A DNA stretch of 64,000 nt, taken from the NCBI GenBank assembly GCA_030407085.1, contig CM059586.1:105227501-105291500 (forward strand). Reading direction: 5' to 3'. The position numbers and the translations under genes are program-made. The stretch is from Trichopria drosophilae (Eukaryota > Arthropoda > Insecta > Hymenoptera > Diapriidae). Of the stretch, positions 1-12,129 are shown in pieces. Position 1 is the stretch's first letter. Each line of letters opens with the position of its first letter. The notes beneath the pieces are model-generated. The model saw only the letters and a list, made by a program, of their open reading frames with translations. It was not told where the DNA came from and did not search any database.

Positions 1-607
1 GATTAATAATTTACGAATTAATTAAGGAATTAAATATATTGTGTACCTGGTTTGTTTATACGGTTGTATTAGTTGTATATTGAGACGTACAATGAGAAGT
101 TTTGGCCCAAAATGAAGTATCAAATAGAGAATTTTAATCATTGTTTACGCAATGAATGTTTCATTCGTCCGTGAGATTTCACATAGAATTTTTTTTTTTT
201 TTCAAAAATATAAATTGCACCTAAGTCGTGTTTGATAATTAAAGTAGAATAAAAATTTTATTTTTTTTTTACAAATAATTTTTACAATCATTTCGGCCAG
301 CGTTTACCGAGGTTAAACGGAGCACATTGTAATTTTACCGCCTTCAACGTATCCATCAAATGAAAAATTATTGAGAATTATTTTATTATAACCCTGAATT
401 CTATTTGTTGGTCTTTGCAAATATTTATATATTATCTACTTTTCTAAATCAGAAATCGGATAGTACGCAACATTCTCAGTATGTATTTGAGTTGTCTCCA
501 TACTTTCCACTGAAATTTAGCAAATTTTATTACAAAAATAAACATTTCCAAACGAATATATGACAATTAGTAATGATTGGTCTTTAAGATTGCAGAGCAG
601 GTCGTTT
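1..607. other. AT-rich intergenic stretch
   Basis: No open frame of note, no inverted repeat and no RNA-like fold was seen. Only short poly-A/T tracts are present. Confidence 0.5.
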
Positions 608-775
608 GGCGCGGCTAATTTGGCGCGGCCATTTTGGCGCGACTAATTTGGCGCGGCTGTTTTGGCGCGACTAATTTGGCGCGGCTAATTTGGCGCGGCT
701 AATTTGGCGCGGCTAATTTGGCGCGGCCATTTTGGCGCGGCTAATTTGGCGCGGCCGTTTTAGCGCCACTGCCTT
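608..775 (+). repeat. 14-bp minisatellite, GGCGCGGCTAATTT
   Basis: Eleven units in exact 14-bp register run from 608 to 761, followed by one decayed unit. The first eight bases, GGCGCGGC, are nearly fixed. The last six vary between TAATTT, CATTTT, TGTTTT and CGTTTT. The array is far richer in GC than its surroundings. Reverse-complement units of the same family lie at about 1204-1248. Confidence 0.9.
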
Positions 776-1203
776 TTTTAAGTAGCTCGAGGGTTGTCCA
801 TAAATAAACCACATTACGCTTTTTCATTTAATTTTTGGATCCCACCTCCCCCCACGCAATACCATGCAGACATCAGCCTCTCTCTCGCTCGATTATTACG
901 AAACATTTGAAATGCATGTAAAATTTGAAAAGTATTTGAGTAATAAGCAGGTGTGACGTTTCGTATTTATATGGTGATTGGAGTTTATTTCCTAGGAAAT
1001 AATTTCCTCGTCAGAATTTTCCCGGATAAAATTTCCCTGTTTCGCCATATTCTTTTAGTTATTATTAGGGATATGTGGAGTTCTGACTGGTTAGGTTATG
1101 TTAGTTTCGTAACGTTGCCAGTTCTCCACTTCCCCCATTTTACTATACGAATTTTGACCTAAAATGATTCTCGCGACAAAAAAAAAACAGGGTGAAATAG
1201 TTA

Positions 1204-1248
1204 GGCGCCGAAACGGCCGCGCCGAAGCGGCCGCGCCAAAACGTCTTG
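1204..1248 (-). repeat. Inverted copies of the 14-bp minisatellite
   Basis: Read on the minus strand this stretch gives about three units of 14 bp starting GGCGCGGCCG, the same family as 608-761 but in the opposite direction. The 14-mers therefore lie on both sides of a 430-bp spacer, like terminal inverted repeats. Confidence 0.7.
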
Positions 1249-1278
1249 TATCCTTGAGGTTGAGGTTATGTAGAAAAT

Positions 1279-1318
1279 ACTTATTCATTTATTTATTTAT
1301 TTATTTATTTATTTATAA
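1279..1318 (+). repeat. (TTTA)n microsatellite
   Basis: About eight uninterrupted four-base TTTA units. Confidence 0.9.
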
Positions 1319-1499
1319 ACAGACATTTCTGTCCTTAATGTTGCGTACTCATGCAGAATAATACTCACTCACGTAGAATTTATGGAGAATAAAAGTAAGC
1401 AAATGATTCTTAACCTCTTAGGTGTCAGGTGAAAATCAACTTTGCGTGCCATTTTTTTCTTCGAAGAACATTTTCATTGATTTGTCTTATAATTCTAGT

Positions 1500-2095
1500 G
1501 TTATGGTTTTGGATGTAGCTGAGCCCGAATCTGAAATCAAATTTTCAGAATTCAAAATGGCGGATCCAATATGGCGGACGCAAGTTCGAAAAATGGTTCG
1601 ATTTTTATGAAAGTGTGTACCTTAAGGGTTTTGAGGTTGCTGAATTTGAATCTGAAATCAGATTCCTAAAATTGAAAATGACGGATTCAATACGGCGGAA
1701 GCAAATTCGAAAAATGGGATCTTCTTAAGAAATGATTTACAAGATTGTCAAGTGGTATAACAAATTATACTTTCAATTTTCGATAAATGATTTGGTAAAT
1801 TTTATTCGTTATAATGTATCAAAGTTTCAGAAATTTAGAATCAGGACTCAAATTCTAAATTCCATCACGAACATCTATTTTTCGAAATTGCATCCACCAT
1901 TTTGGATCCGCCATTTTGAATTTTAGAAATCCGATTTCAGATTCCGATTCAGCGAACTCAATTACCGCAAAGTATTCACTTTCGTCAATATCGAATCAGT
2001 TTTAGAATATGCGTCCGCCATATTGGATCCGCCGTTTTCAATTTTAAAAATCCGATTTCAGATTCGGATTCAGCGACCTTAAAAACCATGATTCA
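1500..2095. repeat. Dispersed GGCGGATCC family, four copies as a palindrome
   Basis: Two forward copies (about 1511-1613 and 1620-1715) contain the words TTCAAAATGGCGGATCCAAT and ATGGCGGA. Two copies on the other strand follow (about 1843-1975 and 2000-2092). Each unit is 80-110 bp and also carries a word like GAATCTGAAATCAGATT. The copies are diverged and give no credible protein. Further copies are scattered through the window. Confidence 0.8.
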
Positions 2096-2376
2096 CCAAA
2101 TTACAGTCAAATCGATGAAGTATAAACATGATTTCTTTACATGCGCACATGTGCGACATGAGACAAAAGTGGCTTGACTTTTTTTTGCGCCTATATGCGT
2201 CACTGACAGTTAAAGGGTTAATGCTTCAACACTAAAAGAAAAGCATAATGACCGGGATCCTTTTTTCGAAAAAAGGCGGTTACAGATTTTACCTTGAAAG
2301 TAGATATATTAAGTCAAATCAGCTTTCGGAGTCCAGGCAGTTTTGGCTTGGAAGCCGTTATGTGGACTCGACTTTA

Positions 2377-2628
2377 CAGCAGGCCCCGCCCTAAGTTACA
2401 CCGTCCAAAGTTATACATTTGGCTTGTCCAAAGTTATACCACTCTCTTCCTATCCTTCCCAACCACATTGTTTCGCTGATCCACACTCTCTTGGCGACAC
2501 ACACAGAAGCACTCATTGCACGGATATAAACAGAGTTTCGGAAGTGGGGATAGTGAGGGCCTATAACTTTGGATAAACTTCCGCCATTTTGAAAGAACCG
2601 TCGGTATAACGTAGGACGAGGACTACTG
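2377..2628. mobile_element. TA-flanked MITE, ends CAGCAGGCCCCGCCC
   Basis: The left end CAGCAGGCCCCGCCCTAAGT is matched by an inverted right end reading CAGTAGTCCTCGTCCTACGT on the minus strand. TA lies directly outside both ends (2375-2376 and 2629-2630). A TA target site with CAGT-type ends fits the Tc1/mariner-pogo group. The length is 252 bp with no coding. A right-end fragment of the same family lies near 60,500-60,612. The element abuts or splits the LINE remnant to its right. Confidence 0.75.
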
Positions 2629-2630
2629 TA

Positions 2631-3946
2631 AGGTCGCGCTCTGGTTTTGAGGCGGTTTTAAGATGTTTTAGTATGATATTCAACTCCGTATCCCTGAAAG
2701 GCGTATCCAAGATATGAGAGCTAATATCGTTATACTATGATTTACTGATATTTAGTTTCGGATGAGCCCGAAGTTTGTCGATAGTGCTTAGAATCTTTGG
2801 ATCATTAATCATCTTAGAATCCATTGGTTGGATATCAATTTTGGAGTTTTGAATGAGGATGTCGTTTTCCAAACCACGGCGAAGGCCAGATCTTTGTTAA
2901 TACTATTGCAAAATTTCCTATAGCCCTCCCTTCTCTCACCTGTCAAAATTCTTTTGGTATCTTGGGTAATTCTTTTCAAATTGTCCAAATTGTCCTTGAT
3001 TATGTCTTTTCGAAATTTTTTCAGGGCCAATTTCTTGTTATTTTTGACTTCGGAGCACTTGTCAAATCATCAATGCTTTAGCGCGAAATTATTCCTGTTT
3101 TTCTTTTTTGGCGGTGAATTCTATTAACTTATCATATTCGATCAAATAGTTTCCTTTGTGAATTTTAAAATCACTGATTTAATTCCTAATTTACGATTGG
3201 AAGAGGATCCAGTCCATCCTGTTGGTATTTAAGATCGGTTTAGTATTCCTGCTATAGTTAAAATGACCAGAGATTTTCACTACTATCGTGAAGTTATCAC
3301 TTCTAAGGGTATTCTTAAGAGCCACCCATGATACATTATGCAATATGCCAACTGAGACAAGGCTGACGAGACAAAACCAACTCTCTCATTTACTGAATTG
3401 TGAAGTTTGGTGTATATTTTTGGGTCATTAATTGTTACGAGGTCGAAACTCTCGAAAATGTTTTGTAATTTCTCCAGACACTCAGGTAGGCATTTAAATC
3501 CACACAAATAACTCGGGTTGTATAGCTAGTATCTAATGCTTAATACCAATCTTATCATCTTGTGTCGAATTCGGGTGTTGATATAGATTCGTAATGCGTG
3601 TGGATTCGGCGTCTAATAGGATGTTGAAATCCAACGCTTCCAAACCCTTTCCATTATTCCATCGGCGGATAGCACGGAAGTCAAATTGGGGATTCATGGC
3701 CACCATGATACCCAGTGCTTTTTCCGCATTCGGGTGACGATCGAATCTCATCAAATTATAGTCTCCAAATTTAAAAGGTTTACCTTCAATCAGCCAAGTT
3801 CCGGTCAAACATACTACATCATATTGCTGAAATACTCTGCCATGTTCATTGACTATACTTTGGACTCCTCTGGCATTCCCCTGTATGATTTTTAAACCTG
3901 GTTCAACTGCCATAATTAAATTCAGAAAAAAGTAACTTTTCAGCAA
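2631..3946 (-). pseudogene. Decayed non-LTR retrotransposon (LINE): endonuclease and linker
   Basis: Read on the minus strand, 3946-3533 encodes an endonuclease/exonuclease/phosphatase-like start (IIQGNARG, then VVCLTGTWL, then RFDRHP). 3507-3283 continues it (DLVTINDP, an IDLTF-like region replaced by VGFVSSALSQ). 3060-2809 encodes the basic linker found between endonuclease and reverse transcriptase (DKCSEVKNNKKLALKKFRKD, then RREGYRKFCNSIN). 2720-2640 resembles the start of the reverse transcriptase (FRDTELNIILKHLKT). Stops and frameshifts separate the blocks. The Glu expected in the ETW motif is Gly here, so even the endonuclease block would be inactive. The order fits a Jockey/R1/I-type LINE; the clade is not certain. 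The reverse transcriptase core is missing. Confidence 0.7.
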
Positions 3947-3949
3947 TTT

Positions 3950-5758
3950 ATTATTCTAATATAATGCTTACCTAATTTCACCATCCAGTTGTTATCTTGG
4001 GTAGAAGCTGCTAACGAAAAACATCCATATCATGCAAGATTTGCTTAGAAATGTTGCATTATTTTCGCTGTAAGAATTGCGAGCAACTGAACCTAATCGA
4101 AATACATGCCTGAAAATCCGATGACAATTGAGTACATATGATCGGTACTCTAACCCATGTAATTCCCAACTTTTTTATTTACTTTTATATAATTCCTAGT
4201 GGCAAAATTCTTTCAAAATTACTCATCCGGTAGTCAATATGGTAAAAAATAGTTTTCTGTAAAAAAATTCAGTACATTTTTTTAAAACCTGGAACTTGGA
4301 GCAACCGTTTCCTCGCTTTGTCCTCTTTGTCCAAGAGCAATTAAAAGTTGTTTTTGGTCTTAAAAAAGGTAATTTATATCGGGAAAAATGGAATGATTAA
4401 AAACTAGTGCGCCAGATTATTGGCTACAACAAAACATGAAAATAAAAACACAATTTTTTTCCGTCCATTTATAAAAAAACGACGTAATATTTTTCAATAA
4501 AAAATTACCGAAAGTTTTTTTTTTTAATTTGAACTCTATGTAATTTATTCAATCTTATATTATTTTCTGTAAAATGGAAAAAATAAAAATAAATTCAGAT
4601 ATTAAATTCTGTTCAATATAATGTTAGTCGAAAAACTGTAATGGAAACATTTGATTTGTACTCTTTTTAAATTCTTTGTTGTTTACTGAACAAGTTCTAC
4701 CTTTCTAATTTAAAATTACTTATATCATAGGCATAAAGTCTTATTATATCATATTCAATATATAAAGTGGAATAGAAAGTACTATTTCTTTTCTAGGGGT
4801 TTGACCCATTTTCGACTGTTGCCAAGAAATACGAAACTGGATGCACGTTGATTACGCTACCAACTTTCTATAAGTCAGAAATGTATTAAAATGATCAGTG
4901 CTCAATTCATTGTCGAATTCGCTATTTTATTGATGCACAAATTCTAATTAAAACTATTTTTATATTATATAAATACAAATGAATTCGCCTCGAAGTATTA
5001 ACATATAAAAGGAATGTAATACCTATAATGTGAATAAAGACACATTTCTATGATGATACTTCCTAAACAAATGTCTTTACAAAAAACTCTCGACTGTTTA
5101 TTAAGACTTCATTAATCAAATTATTTTGCTCAAACCTCGAATAAGGTTGAAAGAAGAATTTATCTTTTAAATTCTTTGCAACGAAATGCTTGGCGGAATA
5201 ATATTAAATTTTAAAACAAAAAAATGTTGAAAAATATATTTAAACAATTTTTTAAATTCCTTCGTATGAATAATATTATAATAATTTTCAGCTTTTAGTA
5301 TATAAAATATTTTGTGCACATAGGGAGAGTCGGTAGGCATTTACTCGTTGTCAAGTGATCCGTCCTCGAGTTCCGCATTGGTTCGCTTTTACGAATACTG
5401 CACGCTTAATTAAAAACTGCATCCTTAATTCCCTTCACGTCTGCAATCTAGTATAGTGCCTTATACCGACTCGCTTTGCCGAAGGGACAATGGGCTGGCA
5501 GAATAAAAGACGACGAAAGTATAGACGTTTAAAAACAGGGGAAAGATGTTTCAGTTCTGACGATAACCTTTCATTTGACCGTAACTCAATGTTCGCTATT
5601 TTTTATTACGGCGCGTTTTCAAGAAGTGAATTTTAAACAAATTTTTTTTCAAACCAAAATTTGTTTGAATATAAATGACATAAAATTGTTGGAAAATTTT
5701 TTAGAAGAAACCAAACAATACTTTACCTTATATTCAGTAAGTTATTTATGAATATAAT
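3950..5758. other. AT-rich intergenic stretch
   Basis: No gene or clear element seen. A slightly GC-richer patch lies at about 5330-5540 with no open frame worth calling. Confidence 0.4.
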
Positions 5759-5760
5759 TA

Positions 5761-6468
5761 CCGAGCAATCGAATTTAGATAGAATTGTATAGAATTGGAT
5801 TCAATTATTAAATTCTGAATCCATACTTTGGTCAACGGTGAATCCATTTTAATACGTAAATACAATTCTATTCGTTCATACGAATAAAAAGGTTACTTTC
5901 TGAATTCATATTAATCCAAAAAAAATTTTCGTTTTAATAATTAAATCTTAAATACATCCGTATTCAACATTACGGATTCAAAACTATCCAAGTGTATTAA
6001 TTTCAATCCAAAAAAAAGTTGTATTTCAAAAACAAAACTTTGAATACATCCGTATTCAACATTACGGATTCGAAAGTAGCCAAGTGTATTCATTTCAATC
6101 CGAAAAAAGTTTCCTTCTTCAAAACGAAATATTGAATGCCTCCGTATTCAACTTTACGGATTCAGAACTGTCTAAGCGTATTCGTTTCAATGCAAGAAAA
6201 GTTTTCTTTCAAAACGAAATATTGAATGCCTCCGTATTCAATATTACGGATTCAAAACTATATAATTGTGTTCTTAAAATTGAATACAGATGGATTACTT
6301 TTTCTGAAATTTAATCTGGCAAATTACGATTGTATTCGTAAAATTGAATACAGATGGACTCCTTTCTTCGGAATTCAATCCATTTGAATACATATTTACG
6401 GAAGCAAAGTATGAATTCAAAATGAATTGAAATATTCAATCCAATCCTATCCAATCTCGATTGCTGGG
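5761..6468. mobile_element. TA-flanked element with internal ~90-bp repeats, copy 1
   Basis: The left end CCGAGCAATCGAATTTAGAT matches the inverted right end CCCAGCAATCGAGATTGGAT, and TA flanks both. The inside holds four tandem units of about 85-95 bp, each with the near-palindrome CCGTATTCAACATTACGG, at about 5954, 6049, 6141 and 6223. Open frames across these units are by-products of the repeat. A second copy lies at 18,665-19,340. Confidence 0.8.
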
Positions 6469-6734
6469 TAAGTAGGTGATTTGTTTGGATGTAATTTTTA
6501 AAATAAACTATGGACAGTTTTTACTCTGTTTCTGCAAAAAAGTACTCAGAATATTTAACACCAATAAGCTAAATACTTTCTTGTCTAGTTTCTAGACGAT
6601 CATTTAGGTAATATTATGCAGCTGTTCATTATGATAACTTAACAATGGTTTGGACACTTTTTATGCAGTTTCTGTTCGGTTTTTATCCGTTTTTATTTTT
6701 TAAATAGACGTATTTTGATCGTGACTATTATTAG

Positions 6735-7246
6735 GAAAAAGATTGAACTCCGTTCAGCAGCTTTAATGCGAGTATAATCGTCATCATCATCGTCATCCAC
6801 ATCCTCATCGCCGTCATCATCATCACTGCTATTGTTATTATTTTCGTTAACATTTTCATCAGTTACTTCCTAGGAGTTCATATGCTCAGCACAGGCACAT
6901 AGGTTTTCTTCATAATTTTCCTGAAATGCTTAAAATAATTTAAACTAAGTTTAATTGAATTAAATAAAAAATATAATTATAAACAGACTGGAAAGAGTGA
7001 TCTGATTTCCAAACTTACACAATGGAAACAGGCGATCCACACCTGGCGAATATTCGCGAGATACTGATTATTGACTTCTAATTTAATAGCAAGGTATATT
7101 TTTTCCAAGAACCGCTGGAAATGAAAAGAATAACAACCGCGAAACATAAACAACAGACGTTCAGGATTGTAAACAGTTGGCTGTATTTGATATGCGCCCT
7201 TCTCTAAGGCACATTTAATTATTATATATTTCGAATAACTGAACAG
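6735..7246 (-). pseudogene. Unrecognised broken two-exon gene fragment
   Basis: On the minus strand an open frame of 76 codons (7246-7019) includes KCALEKGAYQIQPTVYNPER and then RFLEKIYLAIKLEVNNQYLA. It ends with TGT followed by a consensus donor, GTAAGT, at 7018. A likely acceptor (TTCAG) precedes it at 7239. After a 98-bp intron ending TTTCAG at 6921, a second exon (6920-6870) continues in phase as ENYEENLCACAEHMNS and a TAG stop. Beyond the stop the same frame goes on for over 40 codons with an Asp-rich run encoded by GAT/GAC repeats (about 6835-6775). The stop may therefore be a later mutation in a longer protein. I do not recognise the family, and no further exon was found upstream. A transposon origin is possible. 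Confidence 0.35.
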
Positions 7247-7249
7247 TTA

Positions 7250-8570
7250 TTAGGTAGGAATTTTGAACAAATCATTGATCAGTTTTAATCCATTTAATTG
7301 TATCCACTATGTAAAGAGTTTTGTAACAAAATACTGATTTTCTGATTTGTGTTTAGTTATTGCCTAATTTATAAAATAAGGAGGAGGGGCTTCCTGTATG
7401 TACATCCGGAATATAAATTTTTTATGTTTGTTTTCCAGAAATTGACGAAAAATTCTTAATTTGGCCCCTGTTAATTGTTATCCCCTGTAACTCAAGTTCG
7501 AGATTGTTCTGTTCTAAAAACACTTATGGAAGATTAGAGTTCGTTAGTCCGAACTTAAAAACATTAAATTTAAAGTAAGCCGTAAGTAGGTACATTTTTT
7601 AAATTAAATAATAACCTCAAGATTCGATAGAATACTTGCAATATATGGGCAAATCTGTGAAACCTTTAAATTTCGCGTCACTATGTATTTTTGAGCATTT
7701 TTATTTTTCTGCGATTAAACTGGGCAACATTATTAAGTACACACTCAAAATAATATGCAAAAAACGCCTAAAATAAAGTATCCCCACAATAATTTTTTGT
7801 CACGTTTGGTCTTGTAGCGATTTCAGCGTTTCTTTAATCTGTGTGGATTTTTTACACGTACTAATAGATAAAAAAAACAAAGAATTTGTACCCTGATTGA
7901 GCTATGTGCCCTTTTCAGGAAGGCTCAAAAAAACAATTTTAGTTCATTTTCAACCGACTAAATTAATCAATTAATTTATTTAAAATAAAATTATAGAATA
8001 AATTTTGAATAAATTAAATTAATATATATTAAAAAAATACAAGTTTAAGCAAAAAATATACAAAACAATAATGAAGAGATTTCTCTTTTATTTATTGTTC
8101 TAGGCGCTATAGAGTAAAAATTACGACTCATCCAAGTTCAAATCGAGTTAGATGATTGCTAAAATCGAATTTTTTAGCGTTGAATAGCCGAAAAACGAAA
8201 GATCTTTCTTTAAACTTATACAATTTTTTGTGAAGTACTTGAAAACAACTTTAAAATGAGCACCGATTCGAGTCGGCAAAACGGCAAAAATTGGCCTTTT
8301 TTCTGTTTTGAGACGATAATTTCAGAAATATTCATCGAAGGCCAAATACTATTATCGATTAATTGTAGGACTTAAAAAAGCTTGAAAATGAGCCCTCATT
8401 TATTGAAATAACTTAAAAGCTAGTCGAGTTATTGCAAAAAAAAGTAATTTTTCTAGCTAACTCAAATTCTGAGCCTCAGATCCAATTTTGATACAGGACT
8501 TTTTTGCTTGAAATATCATGGAGAATCACCTCCTGAAACATCGTAACCCAGTTCTTGGACATCCTGTTTA
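7250..8570. other. AT-rich intergenic stretch with a faint repeat relic
   Basis: About 8330-8420 contains words (AAAATGAGCCCTCATTTATT and nearby) similar to the arms of the palindromic element at 48,806-50,498. It may be an old relic of that family. Nothing else stands out. Confidence 0.3.
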
Positions 8571-8640
8571 CCCATATAAGGCAGAGATAATGGGATCGCC
8601 TTACTGATGAGTCCACCCGGTATACTAAGGACGGAACGTA
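8571..8640 (+). ncRNA. Candidate hammerhead ribozyme relic (CTGATGA form)
   Basis: CTGATGA (8604-8610) is followed by a four-base stem GTCC/GGAC (8611-8614 with 8629-8632). GGAAC (8633-8637) follows, one change away from the hammerhead GAAAC. Directly upstream is a perfect six-base hairpin, TAAGGC (8577-8582) with GCCTTA (8598-8603), which would act as stem I. The third stem is poor. With A13 changed and stem III weak, I expect it to be inactive. The match may also be chance. Confidence 0.4.
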
Positions 8641-10430
8641 GTATTTGTTTTTAAAGAGGCATTTTTTTAAAGTAATATCACTAGATATTACAGATACTTA
8701 ATTATTTTATTATTTGAACATGTTTGTAATTGTTAATAATAAAGTTACAGCGTTGTAGGTGTTAATCGAGGTTTGCTATTTACGATATGATTATTTTCTC
8801 TGTTGTTTTTTAATATTCTTTATCATAATTCCAGTATAGTTTATTGTACAAAGTATTGAAGATTTCAATGTAAAATGGAATTAAAGAAGAGATTTATAAT
8901 TGGAAAATGACGAAGAGTTCTGCTCAGATGAAGACAGATGGTCATTGGAATATCTTTGCAGAACATACAATATTTCTGGTTCGGATGAAGACAGTTGTCA
9001 ATGGAATATCCTTGAATAGACATTAAATCGAATGGTGTGATATCAGTGATAAATTAACATGATTCAGATTGAATTTGAATTCGAATCACCGACTTGCAAT
9101 TGTTGTTTGATGGTTGTTTTTTGTTTTGTCTGTCTGTCACTCTTGACTTTTTGGTTAACAAATTTTCAGCTCTGACTAAAATAAAACAGCAACAAAGTTG
9201 ATCGAATTGTTATTTATTGGCAGAGACAATCATTATTGACAACACTAGAAGAAAACTAAATCTGTTAACTAAGTTGAACATTATTTCCTATATATCCGAC
9301 AGTAAATCAAAATTTAGTTGTAATATTATCGCCAAAAACTAGAATTTTTAAACCCTTCATTTTCATATTTCGTTAACGTAACAACCCATATTTATACATT
9401 TGTATTTATTTTTTATTTATGTACGAGAGACCGAATATCCGAGAACTGGCATTTTAAGTTAATTTAGAAGCTCCAATTCGTAAAAATGTTTCATACACTT
9501 TCGAAAGATAATATTGAATGTTAAAAAATTGGAGTTGTTATTTCCTCTAAAACTAATAAAGTTACCAAAAAACGGTAAAATACGAACATAAAGGTATTTT
9601 TATGCTGAACCATTTCCTATTTTTTTTAAATTTTCTTACGACGAAATTTGACTGATTTTTTAAAATTAAAGGGCCTAAACTAAGAGACCTTTATTGACCC
9701 TTTTTAGGGCTGTTTATGTAAAAAAGATATTTTATTTCAATTGTTAACATCAAAATTACAAATAAAACAAATGTTCTCAAAAAGAGTTTCAGAAATGTTA
9801 AACATTTGTATTTTATTACTAATTTGTATATGACAATTCGATCATAAACCTGAGAATTTGCTGATCTCCTTGAGTTCTGTTTGCCTGGAAAGTAAAACTG
9901 CGATGTTAGGGAACCGTTGGCAGCAAAGGTCGGCTCGGTTAGATTTTTTTTGATAGTCACCTGCGCTCTATATGCCCAGGGGCCCGTAGCTTTAGAATAC
10001 GTCGGAAATCACCAAGCGCAAATTTCAAGGACAAAGAAAAACGTCGAAATAAGAACATAAATAAACCTGCAGAAGGCAACAGCCTTAAAAATCGACATAG
10101 CAATCGAGAATTATTTCATAGTCTCGCATTATTTAATAAAATAAAATGCTCCAAACTTGTGCGAAATTTCATAATTTATAATTGTATTCTTTCTTTTGAA
10201 ATATTCGATTTCATAAAATACATTGTAATTAAAAAAAGCTTCTAGAAGTTTACAAAAGTATGGAGAGGAACTAAAAACGGAAAGTTTTATAACAAAATAA
10301 CGTAGACTTAAGATAAAGTATTACAAAATGCCATTTAGAGCACAAAAATTCTGTTAATTTCTAAAATATATACGAAATCCTTGACAGAATGTACGAAACA
10401 GTTTGCGCCATTTTTAGGTCTTTCATTACG
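8641..10430. other. AT-rich intergenic stretch
   Basis: About 8920-9020 has a 57-bp direct duplication encoding SDED-type acidic words on the plus strand, without a longer frame. An 89-codon frame at 9960-9691 on the minus strand has no recognisable motif and drifts into hydrophobic AT-rich codons. I do not call it a gene. Confidence 0.3.
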
Positions 10431-10830
10431 AATTTAGGCATGATTTTTGCAAATCCAAAATGGCGAATCCGAAATTACAGACAAAGTTGATTTTTTTTTA
10501 ATTTTGACTCCTAAAAACACTGTTAACCACCATATTGAATTTGCAATTTTGAATTTTAAGATTTCGACAACCGATTCGTAGTCAGCGACTAAAAAAAACC
10601 CGAGCAGCGAGTTTCAATTGAATTTAATGAATTTAAACAAATTTGTCCGCCATATTGGATACGCCCTTTTTAATTTTGAAAAACGACCATTGGATTCTTG
10701 ATCGGCGATAGCGAAAACCTCTTGAGTAATGAGTTTCAAGCGAATTTAATGAGTGTACAAAAATTTGTCTACCATATTGATCCTCCATTTTGAATTTTGA
10801 AAAACTGATGTCGGATTTATAATCAGCGCT
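10430..10830. repeat. GGCGGATCC-family copies
   Basis: Three diverged units (near 10,440-10,575, 10,610-10,690 and 10,730-10,810) with words such as CCAAAATGGCGAATCC and CGCCATATTGGATACGCC. They belong to the family seen at 1500-2095. Confidence 0.6.
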
Positions 10831-11279
10831 TAAAATATACGTATTATCTTATTACGTTTTATAATTTCGTATTTTTAAAAATAATCTCTTTCTAAAAATT
10901 TCGGTAGAATCGTAATTAAACGTTACACTTAAGGAACTGGCCAAAGCCCTTATTAAAAGTGAGACTCTCGTCAGTGACCTAAATGCAACGCTTGAATATC
11001 TTAGGAATTTTTGGTTCTAATTAGCTTCATCCAGTTCCCTATATTAAAAAAAAAAAGATAAAAATGTCGGCCTATTGATGTTCCATTGTCACTATGGAAA
11101 CGTTTGAACGTCTGTTTACAATTCGGTTTTACTGTGAGGTAAAACTCTTCTTGATAATGTACTAATAGTAGTGTAGCTGTATAACTCCCAGGGAATTTAT
11201 ACATACAGGATTTTTTGGTTATTAACTTGATAAAACCGTTCTAATCTTAACATCAGTTAACACTAAGTAATAAAAACAA

Positions 11280-11405
11280 CAAAATAACTGACAATTAAAA
11301 AACCGACAAACAAAAAACAACAGTATAAAAGTTAAAGTTTCAGTTACGCAAAGCAGTTTTTTGATGTGTTGGTTTTTTGGTATGTTGGTTTTTTGACCCG
11401 AACCC
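11280..11405. repeat. Small outlier of the 27-29 kb satellite
   Basis: About 11,285-11,320 carries AAAAAACCGACAAACAAAAA and 11,350-11,400 carries TTTTTTGG/GTTGG units ending in GACCCGAACCC. These are the same words, in both directions, that make up the satellite at 26,863-29,584. Confidence 0.5.
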
Positions 11406-11744
11406 AAATACTTCGCAAGATAAAAGACTATGTTAATTTATTTCAATTTGTGTCATAGAATTGGACAGACTATTTTTATTCCTTTAACTCTTTGCTTCAT
11501 GGCAGGACGTTGAACTTCGCACCTTTTATTCTTTGGCTATTTGCGTCTTAAAAATAAGATTCTTGCATTTCTGAGGTCGCAACTTATCTTCTGAACGACG
11601 AATGGCATTAATTTAACAAAAAGCTATTATACGTCTTAACTTACTGTAGTTAATTAATTATAAACAAAAATATTTAAAAAATTGATCATTTAAAAAAAAT
11701 CGTTTCTGGAAAATAATCCCATATAAACGAATATAGGACACTTT

Positions 11745-11975
11745 TCGTTTATACGTTTTTGGGGTCGCTGATTACGAATCCGTTGTCGGATTTTCGAAAT
11801 TCAAAATGACGGATCCAATATGGCGGCCGAAAACTCGAAATCTTGGCTAATTTATACGAAACTCGGTATGTGGGGTTTTTTGGGTCGCTGATTACGAATA
11901 TGTTGTCGGATTTTCGAAATTCAAAATGGCGTATCCAATATGGCGGACCCAAATCCGAAATCGGGGACAATTTAC
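11745..11975 (+). repeat. GGCGGATCC family, tandem pair
   Basis: Two units of about 110 bp in direct order. Each has TCGCTGATTACGAAT, then TTGTCGGATTTTCGAAATTC, then CCAATATGGCGG. This pair is the best preserved in the window. Confidence 0.8.
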
Positions 11976-12129
11976 ATGAAACTCGACACTCGGGGGATCT
12001 TTAGGCAGACAAAAGTAAGAAGAATAGTTTTTAACAGTTACAAAATTAAATCATTTTGAACGGGTAAAAAAATGGCCAACACAGTTCGATAAATTTAATA
12101 AACTCCGTTGTTGTGGGTGTTTATTTTAC

